A stretch of 64,000 nt of DNA, taken from contig DAIPIU010000001.1 in the NCBI GenBank assembly GCA_036770645.1, forward strand, positions 1 through 64,000, given 5' to 3'. Under the pieces are notes generated by a model. It did not search any database. It saw only the letters and a program-made list of their open reading frames with translations, and was not told the DNA's origin. Of the stretch, positions 44,885 through 53,138 are shown in pieces. Origin of the DNA: Rubrimonas sp036770645. Lineage in GTDB: Bacteria > Pseudomonadota > Alphaproteobacteria > Rhodobacterales > Rhodobacteraceae. The translations under genes and the position numbers were made by a program. Each line of letters starts with the position of its first letter. Positions within the stretch are counted from its first letter, which is position 1.

Positions 44885-45877
44885 ATGCTGCGCCGCCTGC
44901 ACCCCGAACAGCCCGCCTCCTTCGCCTTCACCCCCGCAAACGCGGCCTGGGCCCAGGCGCAGATCGCCAAATATCCCGAGGGCCGGCAGGCCAGCGCCGT
45001 CATCCCGCTGCTGTGGCGCGCGCAGGAGCAGGAGGGCTGGCTGACCCGCCCCGCCATCGAGACCGTGGCGAAGATGCTGGGGATGGCCGAGATCCGCGCG
45101 CTCGAGGTCGCGACCTTCTACTTCATGTTCCAGCTCGCGCCCGTGGGCTCGGTCGCGCATGTGCAGATCTGCGGCACGACCTCCTGCATGATCTGCGGGG
45201 CCGAAGATCTGGTGGCGGTGTGCAAGCGCCGGATCGGGCCCGCGCACCAGCTTTCGGCCGACGGCAAGCTGAGCTGGGAGGAGGTCGAGTGCCTCGGGGC
45301 CTGCGCCAACGCGCCGATGGCCCAGATCGGCAAGGACTACTACGAGGACCTGACGCCCGAGGGCTTCGAGGCCATCCTCGACGCCTTCCTGCGCGGCGAG
45401 GTGCCCCGGCCCGGGCCGCAGAACGGCCGCTTCGCGTCCGAGCCGCTGGGCGGGCTCACGTCGCTCGATTTCGGGCCCGATGGGCGGCTCGACGCCAACG
45501 GCTCGGTCGGGCTGGCGCAGGCGATGGGCGACACGGTCGCCAGGATCACGGGCGACGAGGCGCCGGCGGCGCTGGCGGACCTGCGCCGGCTTGCCGCCGA
45601 TCCGGCTGCGCCCCAGTCCGGAGGGGCGCGGCCGGCCGCGCTGGCGGCGGCGCGCGCCGGCGGCGCGGACGATCTGAAGCGCATCAAGGGGGTCGGCCCG
45701 AAGCTCGAGGCCCTGTTGCATTCGCTCGGCTTCTATCACTTCGACCAGATCGCCGGCTGGACCGAGGCCGAGGTCGCATGGGTCGACGAGCATCTCGAGG
45801 GCTTCAAGGGCCGCGTGAGCCGCGACGGCTGGGTCGAGCAGGCGAAGGCGCTGGCGGCCGGGGTTGACGCGGGGTGA
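44885..45877 (+). CDS. nuoE: NADH-quinone oxidoreductase subunit E with helix-hairpin-helix tail
   Basis: A 330-residue protein. Residues 1-180 are the 24-kDa thioredoxin-like subunit holding the N1a [2Fe-2S] cluster: ligands CGTTSC and, later, ECLGACANAP. The core family is about 160-170 residues; this protein adds a linker and a C-terminal helix-hairpin-helix domain (about 262-325, DDLKRIKGVGPKLEALL), a feature seen in Rhodobacterales NuoE. The same domain recurs in the next gene. ATG 44885 has AGGTGA upstream, eight bases away. The tail is likely a protein- or membrane-contact element; it is not needed for electron transfer. Confidence 0.95.
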   Translation: MLRRLHPEQPASFAFTPANAAWAQAQIAKYPEGRQASAVIPLLWRAQEQEGWLTRPAIETVAKMLGMAEIRALEVATFYFMFQLAPVGSVAHVQICGTTSCMICGAEDLVAVCKRRIGPAHQLSADGKLSWEEVECLGACANAPMAQIGKDYYEDLTPEGFEAILDAFLRGEVPRPGPQNGRFASEPLGGLTSLDFGPDGRLDANGSVGLAQAMGDTVARITGDEAPAALADLRRLAADPAAPQSGGARPAALAAARAGGADDLKRIKGVGPKLEALLHSLGFYHFDQIAGWTEAEVAWVDEHLEGFKGRVSRDGWVEQAKALAAGVDAG

Positions 45878-46338
45878 GCAATGGGGCGCGCGGGGGCATG
45901 ACGGCGATGTGGGTCTGGGGGCTCGGCTCCGGGCTTGCGGCGGCCGTGATCGCGCGCGGAGCGCTGCCGGGGGCCATGGTGTTCGTGCTGGCGGTGGCGG
46001 TGTTCTGGGTGGTGCTGCGCCCAGACCGTGCGCGCAGGTCCGCGATCGAGCCTTCGGCGGGACCGCCCCGGCCTGCGCCGGAAATGGCGCGCGCGGCGCT
46101 GATGGGAGCGGACGACCTGACCCGCATCAAGGGTCTGGGCCCCAAGCTTGCGGTGGCGCTGAGAGAAGCGGGGGTGCACAGCTTCGCGCAGGTCGCCGGC
46201 TGGTCGCCCGAGCAGGCGGCGGCCATGGACGCGAAGGTGGGGGCCCGGGGACGGGCCCTGCGGGACGACTGGGTGGCGCAGGCGCGGGCGCTGGCGCTGG
46301 GATCGGACAAGGCGGGCGACGGCCCGGAGAGGACCTGA
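45874..46338 (+). CDS. Membrane protein with helix-hairpin-helix domain (nuo-linked)
   Basis: A 154-residue protein of unknown function. One or two N-terminal hydrophobic helices (MWVWGLGSGLAAAVIARG and AMVFVLAVAVFWVVL, about 12-48) precede a Pro-rich linker and a helix-hairpin-helix domain (80-140) beginning DDLTRIKGLGPKLAV, a paralogue of the NuoE tail. Start GTG 45874 overlaps the nuoE stop; ATG 45898 is the alternative. It lies 4 bases before nuoF. Complex I assembly or anchoring is a guess from position and shared domain. Confidence 0.72.
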   Translation: MSNGARGGMTAMWVWGLGSGLAAAVIARGALPGAMVFVLAVAVFWVVLRPDRARRSAIEPSAGPPRPAPEMARAALMGADDLTRIKGLGPKLAVALREAGVHSFAQVAGWSPEQAAAMDAKVGARGRALRDDWVAQARALALGSDKAGDGPERT

Positions 46339-46342
46339 GGCG

Positions 46343-47638
46343 ATGCTGAAGGACGAGGACCGCATCTTCACCAACCTCTACGGCATGTACGACCGCAGCC
46401 TTGCGGGCGCGCGCCGGCGCGGCCACTGGGACGGCACCGCGGCGCTGATCGCCCGCGGGCGCGACGCCATCGTCGAGGAGATGAAGGCCTCCGGCCTGCG
46501 CGGCCGCGGCGGCGCAGGCTTCCCCACCGGCCTGAAATGGTCGTTCATGCCGAAGGAAAGCGACGGACGCCCGTCCTATCTGGTCGTGAACGCGGACGAG
46601 TCGGAGCCCGGCACCTGCAAGGACCGCGAGATCATGCGGCACGACCCGCACACGCTGGTCGAGGGCTGCCTGATCGCGTCCTTCGCGATGGGGGCGCATG
46701 CCTGCTACATCTACATCCGCGGCGAATACATCCGCGAGCGCGAGGCGCTGCAGATCGCCATCGACGAGGCCTATGACGCGGGTCTGATCGGGAAGAACGC
46801 CGCGGGCTCAGGGTGGGATTTCGACCTCTACCTGCACCACGGGGCCGGGGCCTACATCTGCGGCGAGGAGACGGCGCTGCTGGAAAGCCTGGAAGGCCGC
46901 AAGGGCATGCCGCGCCTGAAGCCGCCCTTCCCGGCCAACACCGGCCTCTATGGCTGCCCGACGACAGTGAACAACGTCGAATCGATCGCCGTGGTTCCGA
47001 CCATCCTGCGCCGCGGCGCGACCTGGTTCGCCAACATCGGGCGGGCCAACAATTCCGGCACCAAGATCTTCGCGATCTCGGGCCATGTGAACCGCCCCTG
47101 CGTCGTCGAGGAGGCGATGTCGATCCCGCTGCGCGAGCTGCTCGACCGTCATTGCGGTGGCGTGCGCGGCGGCTGGAAGAACCTCAAGGCAGTGATCCCC
47201 GGCGGGTCGTCGGTGCCCTGCCTGCCGGCCCCGCTTTGCGGCGAGGCGATCATGGATTTCGACTGGCTGCGCGAGCAGCGCTCGGGGCTCGGCACCGCGG
47301 CCGTCATCGTGATGGATCAGTCGACGGACATCATCAAGGCGATCTGGCGGCTGGCGAAGTTCTACAAGCACGAGTCCTGCGGCCAGTGCACGCCCTGCCG
47401 AGAGGGCACGGGCTGGATGATGCGGGTGATGGGGCGGCTGGTGACCGGCGAGGCGGGGATCGAGGAGATCGACATGCTGCAGGAGGTGACCAAGCAGGTG
47501 GAGGGGCACACCATCTGCGCGCTCGGCGACGCCGCCGCCTGGCCGATCCAGGGTCTGATCCGGCACTTCCGCGACGAGATCGAGGACCGCATCCGTGCGA
47601 GGCAGGCCGGGCGCGTCTCCGCGGTGGCGGCGGAGTGA
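46343..47638 (+). CDS. nuoF: NADH-quinone oxidoreductase subunit F
   Basis: A 431-residue 51-kDa subunit that binds NADH, FMN and the N3 [4Fe-4S] cluster. The FMN/NADH region is SGLRGRGGAGFPTGLKW with VVNADESEPGTCKDREIM and YICGEETALLESLEG; the cluster ligands are ESCGQCTPCREG and HTICALGDAAAWP. Length is typical. ATG 46343 follows GGACCTGAGGCG. Identity is certain. Confidence 0.98.
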   Translation: MLKDEDRIFTNLYGMYDRSLAGARRRGHWDGTAALIARGRDAIVEEMKASGLRGRGGAGFPTGLKWSFMPKESDGRPSYLVVNADESEPGTCKDREIMRHDPHTLVEGCLIASFAMGAHACYIYIRGEYIREREALQIAIDEAYDAGLIGKNAAGSGWDFDLYLHHGAGAYICGEETALLESLEGRKGMPRLKPPFPANTGLYGCPTTVNNVESIAVVPTILRRGATWFANIGRANNSGTKIFAISGHVNRPCVVEEAMSIPLRELLDRHCGGVRGGWKNLKAVIPGGSSVPCLPAPLCGEAIMDFDWLREQRSGLGTAAVIVMDQSTDIIKAIWRLAKFYKHESCGQCTPCREGTGWMMRVMGRLVTGEAGIEEIDMLQEVTKQVEGHTICALGDAAAWPIQGLIRHFRDEIEDRIRARQAGRVSAVAAE

Positions 47639-47645
47639 CGCCGGC

Positions 47646-48143
47646 ATGAGCGACGCCCTTCACATCGCGGAGCTGAACGTCGGGCGGCTGGTCGCGCCGA
47701 CCGACGACCCGCGCGTGGGCGAGTTCATGCGCGCGCTCGACCGGGTGAACGGCATGGGCAAGCGCATGCCGGGCTTCGTGTGGATAATGGAGGGCTCGGG
47801 CGCGCCCGGGACCGGCAACACGGAGACCAAGATCGGCGACGACCCGCGCTTCGTGTCGAACCTGACGGTCTGGGAGAGCGTCGAGGCGCTGGAGGCCTTC
47901 GTCTGGAACACCGTCCACCGCCAGTTCTACGTCCGGCGCGCCGAGTGGTTCGAGGTGCTGGGCAAGATGCATCTCGTCATGTGGCGCGTGCCCGCGGGGC
48001 ATCGTCCGACGCTGGACGAGGGGCTGGAGCGGCTGGCGCATCTGCAGGCGCGTGGCGACAGCGACCACGCCTTCGGCTGGGGGCATCTGCCCGAGGCGCG
48101 GCTGTGGCGCGAGGCGCGCTGCGCCGCCGTGGCGGCGGAGTAG
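47646..48143 (+). CDS. DUF3291 protein inserted in nuo operon
   Basis: A 165-residue DUF3291 protein with HIAELNVGRLVAPTDDPRVGEF, a MPGFVWIMEGSG segment, NLTVWESVEALEAFVWNTVHR and EWFEVLGKMHLVMWRVPAGH. The aromatic-rich layout resembles dimeric alpha-beta barrels that bind small molecules. No enzyme activity is established for DUF3291. ATG 47646 is 7 bases after nuoF and is followed four bases after its stop by a pentapeptide-repeat gene. It is probably cotranscribed with nuo. Confidence 0.78.
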   Translation: MSDALHIAELNVGRLVAPTDDPRVGEFMRALDRVNGMGKRMPGFVWIMEGSGAPGTGNTETKIGDDPRFVSNLTVWESVEALEAFVWNTVHRQFYVRRAEWFEVLGKMHLVMWRVPAGHRPTLDEGLERLAHLQARGDSDHAFGWGHLPEARLWREARCAAVAAE

Positions 48144-48147
48144 GGGA

Positions 48148-48516
48148 ATGGAGGTTCAGGGTCCCTGCGAGTCGCTCACCATCGACCGCGCGCGCATCGC
48201 GGCGTTCGCCGTGCGCGACGCCGACCTGCCCGGCGCAGTTTTCCGCGACGTGGCTCTCGGCGGCGCCCGGATGGAGGATGTCTCTCTCGCCGGCGCTGTG
48301 ATCGAGAACGCCGACCTGTCAGGCGCCGTGTTGCGCAATGTCGATCTCACCGGGCTGCGCGTTGAAGCCGCGCGTCTCGACGGCGTCATCATCAACGGGG
48401 CGCCGCTCTCGGCGATCCTCGCGCAGGCCGGGCGCGACGCCGTAGCGCTGGCCCGTCTCGAACGCGACGTGGCGGACCTCAAGGCCCGCGTCGAAGCACT
48501 GGAGCTGAAGGCATGA
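48148..48516 (+). CDS. Small pentapeptide-repeat protein inserted in nuo operon
   Basis: A 122-residue protein. Between residues about 18 and 85 there are tandem A(D/N/R)LxG-type pentapeptides (DADLPGAVFRDVALGGARME and NADLSGAVLRNVDLTGLRVE, in part), which form a right-handed beta-helix. A charged helix ends the protein (LARLERDVADLKARVEALEL), probably a coiled coil. No toxin or gyrase-protecting motif is seen. ATG 48148 has GGGGAA upstream; the stop overlaps nuoG by ATGA. Function unknown. Confidence 0.8.
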   Translation: MEVQGPCESLTIDRARIAAFAVRDADLPGAVFRDVALGGARMEDVSLAGAVIENADLSGAVLRNVDLTGLRVEAARLDGVIINGAPLSAILAQAGRDAVALARLERDVADLKARVEALELKA

Positions 48517-50531
48517 GCGACCTGCGCCCCATCACCATCGACGGCGTCACCGTCGAGGTCGATCCGAACCTCACGCTGCTGCAGGCCTGCGAGGTCGCCG
48601 GCGTCGAGATCCCGCGCTTCTGCTACCACGAGCGCCTGAGCATCGCCGGCAATTGCCGAATGTGCCTGGTCGAGGTGGTCGGCGGACCGCCCAAGCCCGC
48701 GGCCTCCTGCGCCATGCAGGTGCGCGACCTGCGCCCCGGGCGCGACGGTGCGCCGCCCGAGATCAAGACGACCTCGCCCATGGTCCGCAAGGCGCGCGAG
48801 GGGGTCATGGAGTTCCTGCTGATCAACCATCCGCTGGACTGTCCGATCTGCGACCAGGGCGGCGAGTGCGACCTGCAGGACCAGGCCATGGCCTATGGCG
48901 TGGATTTCAGCCGCTACCGCGAGCCCAAGCGCGCGGCCGAGGACCTGAACCTCGGCCCGCTGGTCGGCACGCACATGACGCGCTGCATCTCCTGCACGCG
49001 CTGCGTGCGCTTCATCACCGAGGTGGCGGGCGTGGCCGAGATGGGCCAGACGGGGCGCGGCGAGGACAGCGAGATCACCAACTATCTCGGGCAGATCCTG
49101 ACCTCCGAGATGCAGGGCAACATCGTCGACCTGTGCCCTGTCGGCGCCCTGACCAACAAGCCTTACGCCTTCACCGCCCGGCCATGGGAGCTGCGCAAGA
49201 CCGAGAGCGTCGATGTCATGGACGCGCTGGGCAGCAACATCCGCGTCGATGCCCGCGGGCGCGAGGTCATGCGCATCCTGCCGCGCAACCATGACGACGT
49301 GAACGAGGAGTGGATCTCGGACAAGACCCGCCATGTCGTCGACGGCCTGCGCCGCCAGCGGCTCGACCGCCCCTATGTGCGTGTCGGCGGAAAGCTGAAG
49401 CCCGCATCATGGGCCGAGGCGCTGGAGGCTGCCGCCTCGGCCATGAAGGGCACGAAGCTCGCCGCCATCGCCGGCGACCTCGTGCCGGTCGAGGCGATGT
49501 GGGCGCTGAAGGGGCTGATGGACGGGCTTGGGCAGTCGGCCTACGACTGCCGGCAGGACGGCGCGAAGCTGCCGCGCGACAATCGCTCGGCCTGGCTGTT
49601 CAACGCCACCGTGGCCGGGCTCGACCGCGCCCGGGCGATCCTGCTGGTCGGGTCGAACCCGCGCAGCGAGGCGCCGGTGCTGAACGCCCGCATCCGCAAG
49701 GCGTGGAGCCTCGGGGCCGAGGTGGCATCGATCGGCGAATCGATGGATCTGACCTATCCCCATGCGCGGCTTGGCGCAGGGCCGGAGACGCTGAGGGGCG
49801 TGGCCGGGTCGGCCTTCGGCGAGAAACTGCGCGACGGCGGCGTGATCGTGCTGGGTGCCGGCACCGTGGCGCGGCCGGACGGGGCGGCGGTGCTGGGTGC
49901 CGCCATGGCGCTGGCGGCCGAGACCGGCGCGGCCTTCTCGATGCTGCACATGGCCGCGAGCCGCGTGGGCGGCATGGAGATCGGCTTCGCCTGCGACGAC
50001 GGGGCCGAGGCGGCGGTGGCCGGGGCCGACACGGTGTATCTGCTGGGCGCGGACGAGATCGCCGTGCCGGACGGCAAATTCGTGATCTATCAGGGCCATC
50101 ACGGCGACCGCGGTGCGCACCGCGCTGATGTCATCCTGCCGGCCGCCGCCTACACGGAGCAGAACGGCCTGTTCGTCAACACCGAGGGCCGGCCGCAGAT
50201 GGCAATCCGCGCCGGCTTCCCGCCGGGCGAGGCGCGCGAGGACTGGGCGATCCTGCGGGCGCTGTCGGACAGGCTCGGCGCGCGGCTGCCCTACGACACG
50301 CCGGGCGCGCTGCACCGCCAGCTGTTCGCGGCGCATCCGCATCTGGGGATGCTCGACACGATCGCGCCCGCCGAGTTCCGCGCCGAGGCATCGGGCGCGA
50401 TGGACGCCGCGCCCTTCGCGGGCGCGGTGGTCGATTTCTACCTCACCAACCCCGTCGCGCGCGCCAGCGCGGTGATGGCGGAACTGTCGAAACTCGCCGC
50501 CGACCGGGCGCGCGCCATGGCGGCGGAGTAA
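48513..50531 (+). CDS. nuoG: NADH-quinone oxidoreductase subunit G
   Basis: A 672-residue 75-kDa subunit with several iron-sulfur clusters. N-terminal [2Fe-2S] ligands lie in RFCYHERLSIAGNCRMC and CAMQV; the first [4Fe-4S] uses the HPLDCPICDQGGECDLQDQ region (Cys and His), the second MTRCISCTRCVRF with a later CPVGALTNKP. The C-terminal molybdopterin-oxidoreductase-like half (from about 220) is retained but non-catalytic in this family. ATGA overlap with the previous gene fixes the start. Confidence 0.98.
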   Translation: MSDLRPITIDGVTVEVDPNLTLLQACEVAGVEIPRFCYHERLSIAGNCRMCLVEVVGGPPKPAASCAMQVRDLRPGRDGAPPEIKTTSPMVRKAREGVMEFLLINHPLDCPICDQGGECDLQDQAMAYGVDFSRYREPKRAAEDLNLGPLVGTHMTRCISCTRCVRFITEVAGVAEMGQTGRGEDSEITNYLGQILTSEMQGNIVDLCPVGALTNKPYAFTARPWELRKTESVDVMDALGSNIRVDARGREVMRILPRNHDDVNEEWISDKTRHVVDGLRRQRLDRPYVRVGGKLKPASWAEALEAAASAMKGTKLAAIAGDLVPVEAMWALKGLMDGLGQSAYDCRQDGAKLPRDNRSAWLFNATVAGLDRARAILLVGSNPRSEAPVLNARIRKAWSLGAEVASIGESMDLTYPHARLGAGPETLRGVAGSAFGEKLRDGGVIVLGAGTVARPDGAAVLGAAMALAAETGAAFSMLHMAASRVGGMEIGFACDDGAEAAVAGADTVYLLGADEIAVPDGKFVIYQGHHGDRGAHRADVILPAAAYTEQNGLFVNTEGRPQMAIRAGFPPGEAREDWAILRALSDRLGARLPYDTPGALHRQLFAAHPHLGMLDTIAPAEFRAEASGAMDAAPFAGAVVDFYLTNPVARASAVMAELSKLAADRARAMAAE

Positions 50532-50534
50532 GCG

Positions 50535-51563
50535 ATGAGCTTCTGGCAAGGCAATCTCGGCCAGTTCACCATCATCCTGGCGCAATGCCTGGCGGTCACG
50601 GTCGCGCTGCTGATCAGCCTCGCGTTCCTGCTGTACATGGACCGCAAGGTCTGGGCGGCGGTGCAGCTGCGGCGCGGGCCCAATGTGGTCGGGCCCTTCG
50701 GCCTGCTGCAGAGCTTCGCGGATTTCCTGAAATTCGTGGTCAAGGAAGTCGTGATCCCCGCCGGGGCCGACAAGACGGTGTACCTGCTGGCCCCGCTGAT
50801 CAGCTTCACGCTCGCGACCATCGCCTGGGTGGTGATGCCCTTCGCGGATGGCTGGGTGGTGTCGGATCTCAATGTCGGGATCCTGTACATCTTCGCGATC
50901 AGTTCGCTCGGCGTCTATGGCGTGATCATGGGCGGCTGGGCCTCGAACTCGAAATACCCCTTTCTCGGCGGCCTGCGCTCGGCGGCGCAGATGGTCAGCT
51001 ACGAGGTCTCGATCGGGCTGATCATCATCGGCGTGCTGCTGTCGGCGGGATCGCTGAACCTCAGCGAGATCGTGCGGGCGCAGGACGGGCGCTTCGGCCT
51101 GTTCTCGTGGTTCTGGCTGCCGCATCTGCCGATGGTGGTTCTTTTCTTCGTCTCGGCGCTGGCGGAGACCAACCGGCCGCCCTTCGATCTTCCCGAAGCG
51201 GAATCCGAACTGGTCGCCGGCTATCAGGTCGAATACAGTTCTACCCCTTATCTGCTGTTCATGATCGGCGAATACATGGCCATCGTGATGATGTGCGCGC
51301 TGATCACGACGCTGTTCTTCGGCGGATGGCTGTCGCCGATCCCGGGCGTGCCGGACGGGGTCCTGTGGTTCGTGCTCAAGGTGGTGTTCTGGTTCTTCAT
51401 GTTCGCGATGGCGAAGGCCATCGTGCCGCGCTATCGCTACGACCAGCTGATGCGGCTCGGGTGGAAGGTCTTCCTGCCCATGTCCCTGATCTGGGTGGTG
51501 ATCGTGGCGAGCTTCGCGCAACTCGGCGTGCCGGGCTATGCCCGGTGGGCGATCGGCGGCTGA
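50535..51563 (+). CDS. nuoH: NADH-quinone oxidoreductase subunit H
   Basis: A 342-residue membrane subunit next to the quinone tunnel, with about eight transmembrane helices. Conserved segments are YMDRKVWAAVQLRRGPNVVGPFG, LQSFADFLKFVVKE, ALAETNRPPFDLPEAESELVAGY and the C-terminal MAKAIVPRYRYDQLMRLGWK. The ERP-like acidic segment and Glu in AEAESELV are intact. Start ATG 50535 is 3 bases after nuoG. Identity is certain. Confidence 0.98.
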   Translation: MSFWQGNLGQFTIILAQCLAVTVALLISLAFLLYMDRKVWAAVQLRRGPNVVGPFGLLQSFADFLKFVVKEVVIPAGADKTVYLLAPLISFTLATIAWVVMPFADGWVVSDLNVGILYIFAISSLGVYGVIMGGWASNSKYPFLGGLRSAAQMVSYEVSIGLIIIGVLLSAGSLNLSEIVRAQDGRFGLFSWFWLPHLPMVVLFFVSALAETNRPPFDLPEAESELVAGYQVEYSSTPYLLFMIGEYMAIVMMCALITTLFFGGWLSPIPGVPDGVLWFVLKVVFWFFMFAMAKAIVPRYRYDQLMRLGWKVFLPMSLIWVVIVASFAQLGVPGYARWAIGG

Positions 51564-51578
51564 CCGGGAGAGAGACCG

Positions 51579-52070
51579 ATGGGCATCGCGTTCGACAAGG
51601 CCTTCCGCTACTTCCTGCTCGAGGACTTCATCGGCGGCTTCAAGCTGGGGATCAAATACTTCCTCAAGCCCAAAGTGACGCTGAACTATCCGCATGAGAA
51701 AGGGCCGCTGTCGCCGCGCTTCCGCGGCGAGCACGCCCTGCGCCGCTACCCCAACGGCGAGGAACGCTGCATCGCCTGCAAGCTGTGCGAGGCCATCTGC
51801 CCCGCGCAGGCCATCACCATCGAGGCCGAACCGCGCGAGGACGGCTCTCGCCGGACAACGCGCTACGACATCGACATGACCAAGTGCATCTATTGCGGCT
51901 TCTGTCAGGAGGCCTGCCCGGTGGATGCCATCGTCGAGGGGCCGAACTTCGAATTCGCCACCGAGACGCGCGAGGAACTGTTCTACAACAAGGACAAGCT
52001 GCTGGCGAACGGCGACCGCTGGGAGCGGCAGATCGCCAAGAACATCGCGATGGACGCCCCCTATCGCTGA
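51579..52070 (+). CDS. nuoI: NADH-quinone oxidoreductase subunit I
   Basis: A 163-residue subunit with two [4Fe-4S] clusters (N6a, N6b): CIACKLCEAICPAQAI and CIYCGFCQEACPVDAI. An amphipathic N-terminal helix (residues 6-30) contacts the membrane arm. Start ATG 51579 follows GGGAGAGA. A 125-base gap separates it from nuoJ, the second-largest spacer in the operon. Confidence 0.98.
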   Translation: MGIAFDKAFRYFLLEDFIGGFKLGIKYFLKPKVTLNYPHEKGPLSPRFRGEHALRRYPNGEERCIACKLCEAICPAQAITIEAEPREDGSRRTTRYDIDMTKCIYCGFCQEACPVDAIVEGPNFEFATETREELFYNKDKLLANGDRWERQIAKNIAMDAPYR

Positions 52071-52195
52071 GAGGGCGCCGCGCGGCCGCCGCGCCCGCGG
52101 CGGAACGACCTAGGGCGCGCGCCCGCGCGCCTGCGCTAAGACCAAGGCCACCCGCTCGGGAACAGGGCCGGTCAGGAACGGGGAGAGCAGGCTCC

Positions 52196-52810
52196 ATGGC
52201 GCTCGCGGCGACCGCCTTCTATGTGTTCGCGTCGATCACGGTGGCCTCGGCCCTGCTGGTCACGCTCGCCCGCAACCCGGTTCATTCCGTGCTGTGGCTG
52301 ATCCTCGCCTTCTTCTCCACCGCAGGGCTGTTCGTGCTGGCGGGGGCGGAATTCGTGGCGATGCTGCTGGTCATCGTCTATGTCGGCGCAGTGGCGGTGC
52401 TGTTCCTGTTCGTCGTCATGATGCTTGACGTCGATTTCGCGCAGTTGCGCGCGGGATATACCCAGTATCTGCCGCTCGGGGCGCTGATCGGCACCGTCCT
52501 GTTCGTCGAACTGGCGTTGGTGATCGGTGTCTGGACGTTCGGCGATGCGGCGCTGGCGGCGCGCGAGGCGGTGGCGCCGAAGCCCGAGGACGTGGGCAAC
52601 ACCACGGCGCTGGGTCGCCTGATCTATACCGAGTTCGTCTACATGTTCCAGGCGGCAGGCATGGTGCTGCTGGTGGCGATGATCGGGGCGATAGTGCTGA
52701 CCCTGCGAAAGCGCGAGGGCGTCAAGCGCCAGGACGTGCTGGCGCAGATGTACCGCACGCGCGAGCAATCGGTCGAATTGCGGGACGTCAAGTCCGGCCG
52801 CGGCATCTGA
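52196..52810 (+). CDS. nuoJ: NADH-quinone oxidoreductase subunit J
   Basis: A 204-residue membrane subunit with five helices. Recognised by FYVFASITVASALLVTLARNPVHSVLWLILAFF (in part), EFVAMLLVIVYVGAVAVLFLFVVMMLD and a final MVLLVAMIGAIVLTLRKR. The third helix contains the conserved Tyr/Gly pi-bulge (IVYVGAV). Start ATG 52196 has GGGGAGAG upstream; longer in-frame readings run into nuoI. It is 15 bases before nuoK. Confidence 0.97.
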   Translation: MALAATAFYVFASITVASALLVTLARNPVHSVLWLILAFFSTAGLFVLAGAEFVAMLLVIVYVGAVAVLFLFVVMMLDVDFAQLRAGYTQYLPLGALIGTVLFVELALVIGVWTFGDAALAAREAVAPKPEDVGNTTALGRLIYTEFVYMFQAAGMVLLVAMIGAIVLTLRKREGVKRQDVLAQMYRTREQSVELRDVKSGRGI

Positions 52811-52825
52811 AGGGGAGCGCGAGAC

Positions 52826-53134
52826 ATGGAGATCGGCCTCGGCCACTACCTGACCGTCGCGGCGATGCTGTTCGTGATCGGCGTCTTCGGGATCTTCGTC
52901 AACCGCAAGAACGTGATCGTCATCCTCATGTCGGTCGAACTGATGCTTCTGGCGGTCAACATCAATTTCGTGGCCTTTTCCGCCCATCTGGGCGATCTGG
53001 TCGGGCAGGTGTTCACCCTGTTCGTGCTGACCGTGGCGGCGGCCGAGGCGGCGATCGGCCTTGCCATCCTCGTCTGCTTCTTCCGCGCCCGCGGCACCAT
53101 CGACGTCGAAGACGTCAACATGATGAAGGGCTGA
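52826..53134 (+). CDS. nuoK: NADH-quinone oxidoreductase subunit K
   Basis: A 102-residue membrane subunit with three helices. The two conserved glutamates of the proton channel are in MSVELMLLAVN and AAEAAIGLAILVC. Start ATG 52826 has GGGGAGCG upstream. Length is typical (about 100). Confidence 0.97.
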   Translation: MEIGLGHYLTVAAMLFVIGVFGIFVNRKNVIVILMSVELMLLAVNINFVAFSAHLGDLVGQVFTLFVLTVAAAEAAIGLAILVCFFRARGTIDVEDVNMMKG

Positions 53135-53138
53135 CCCG

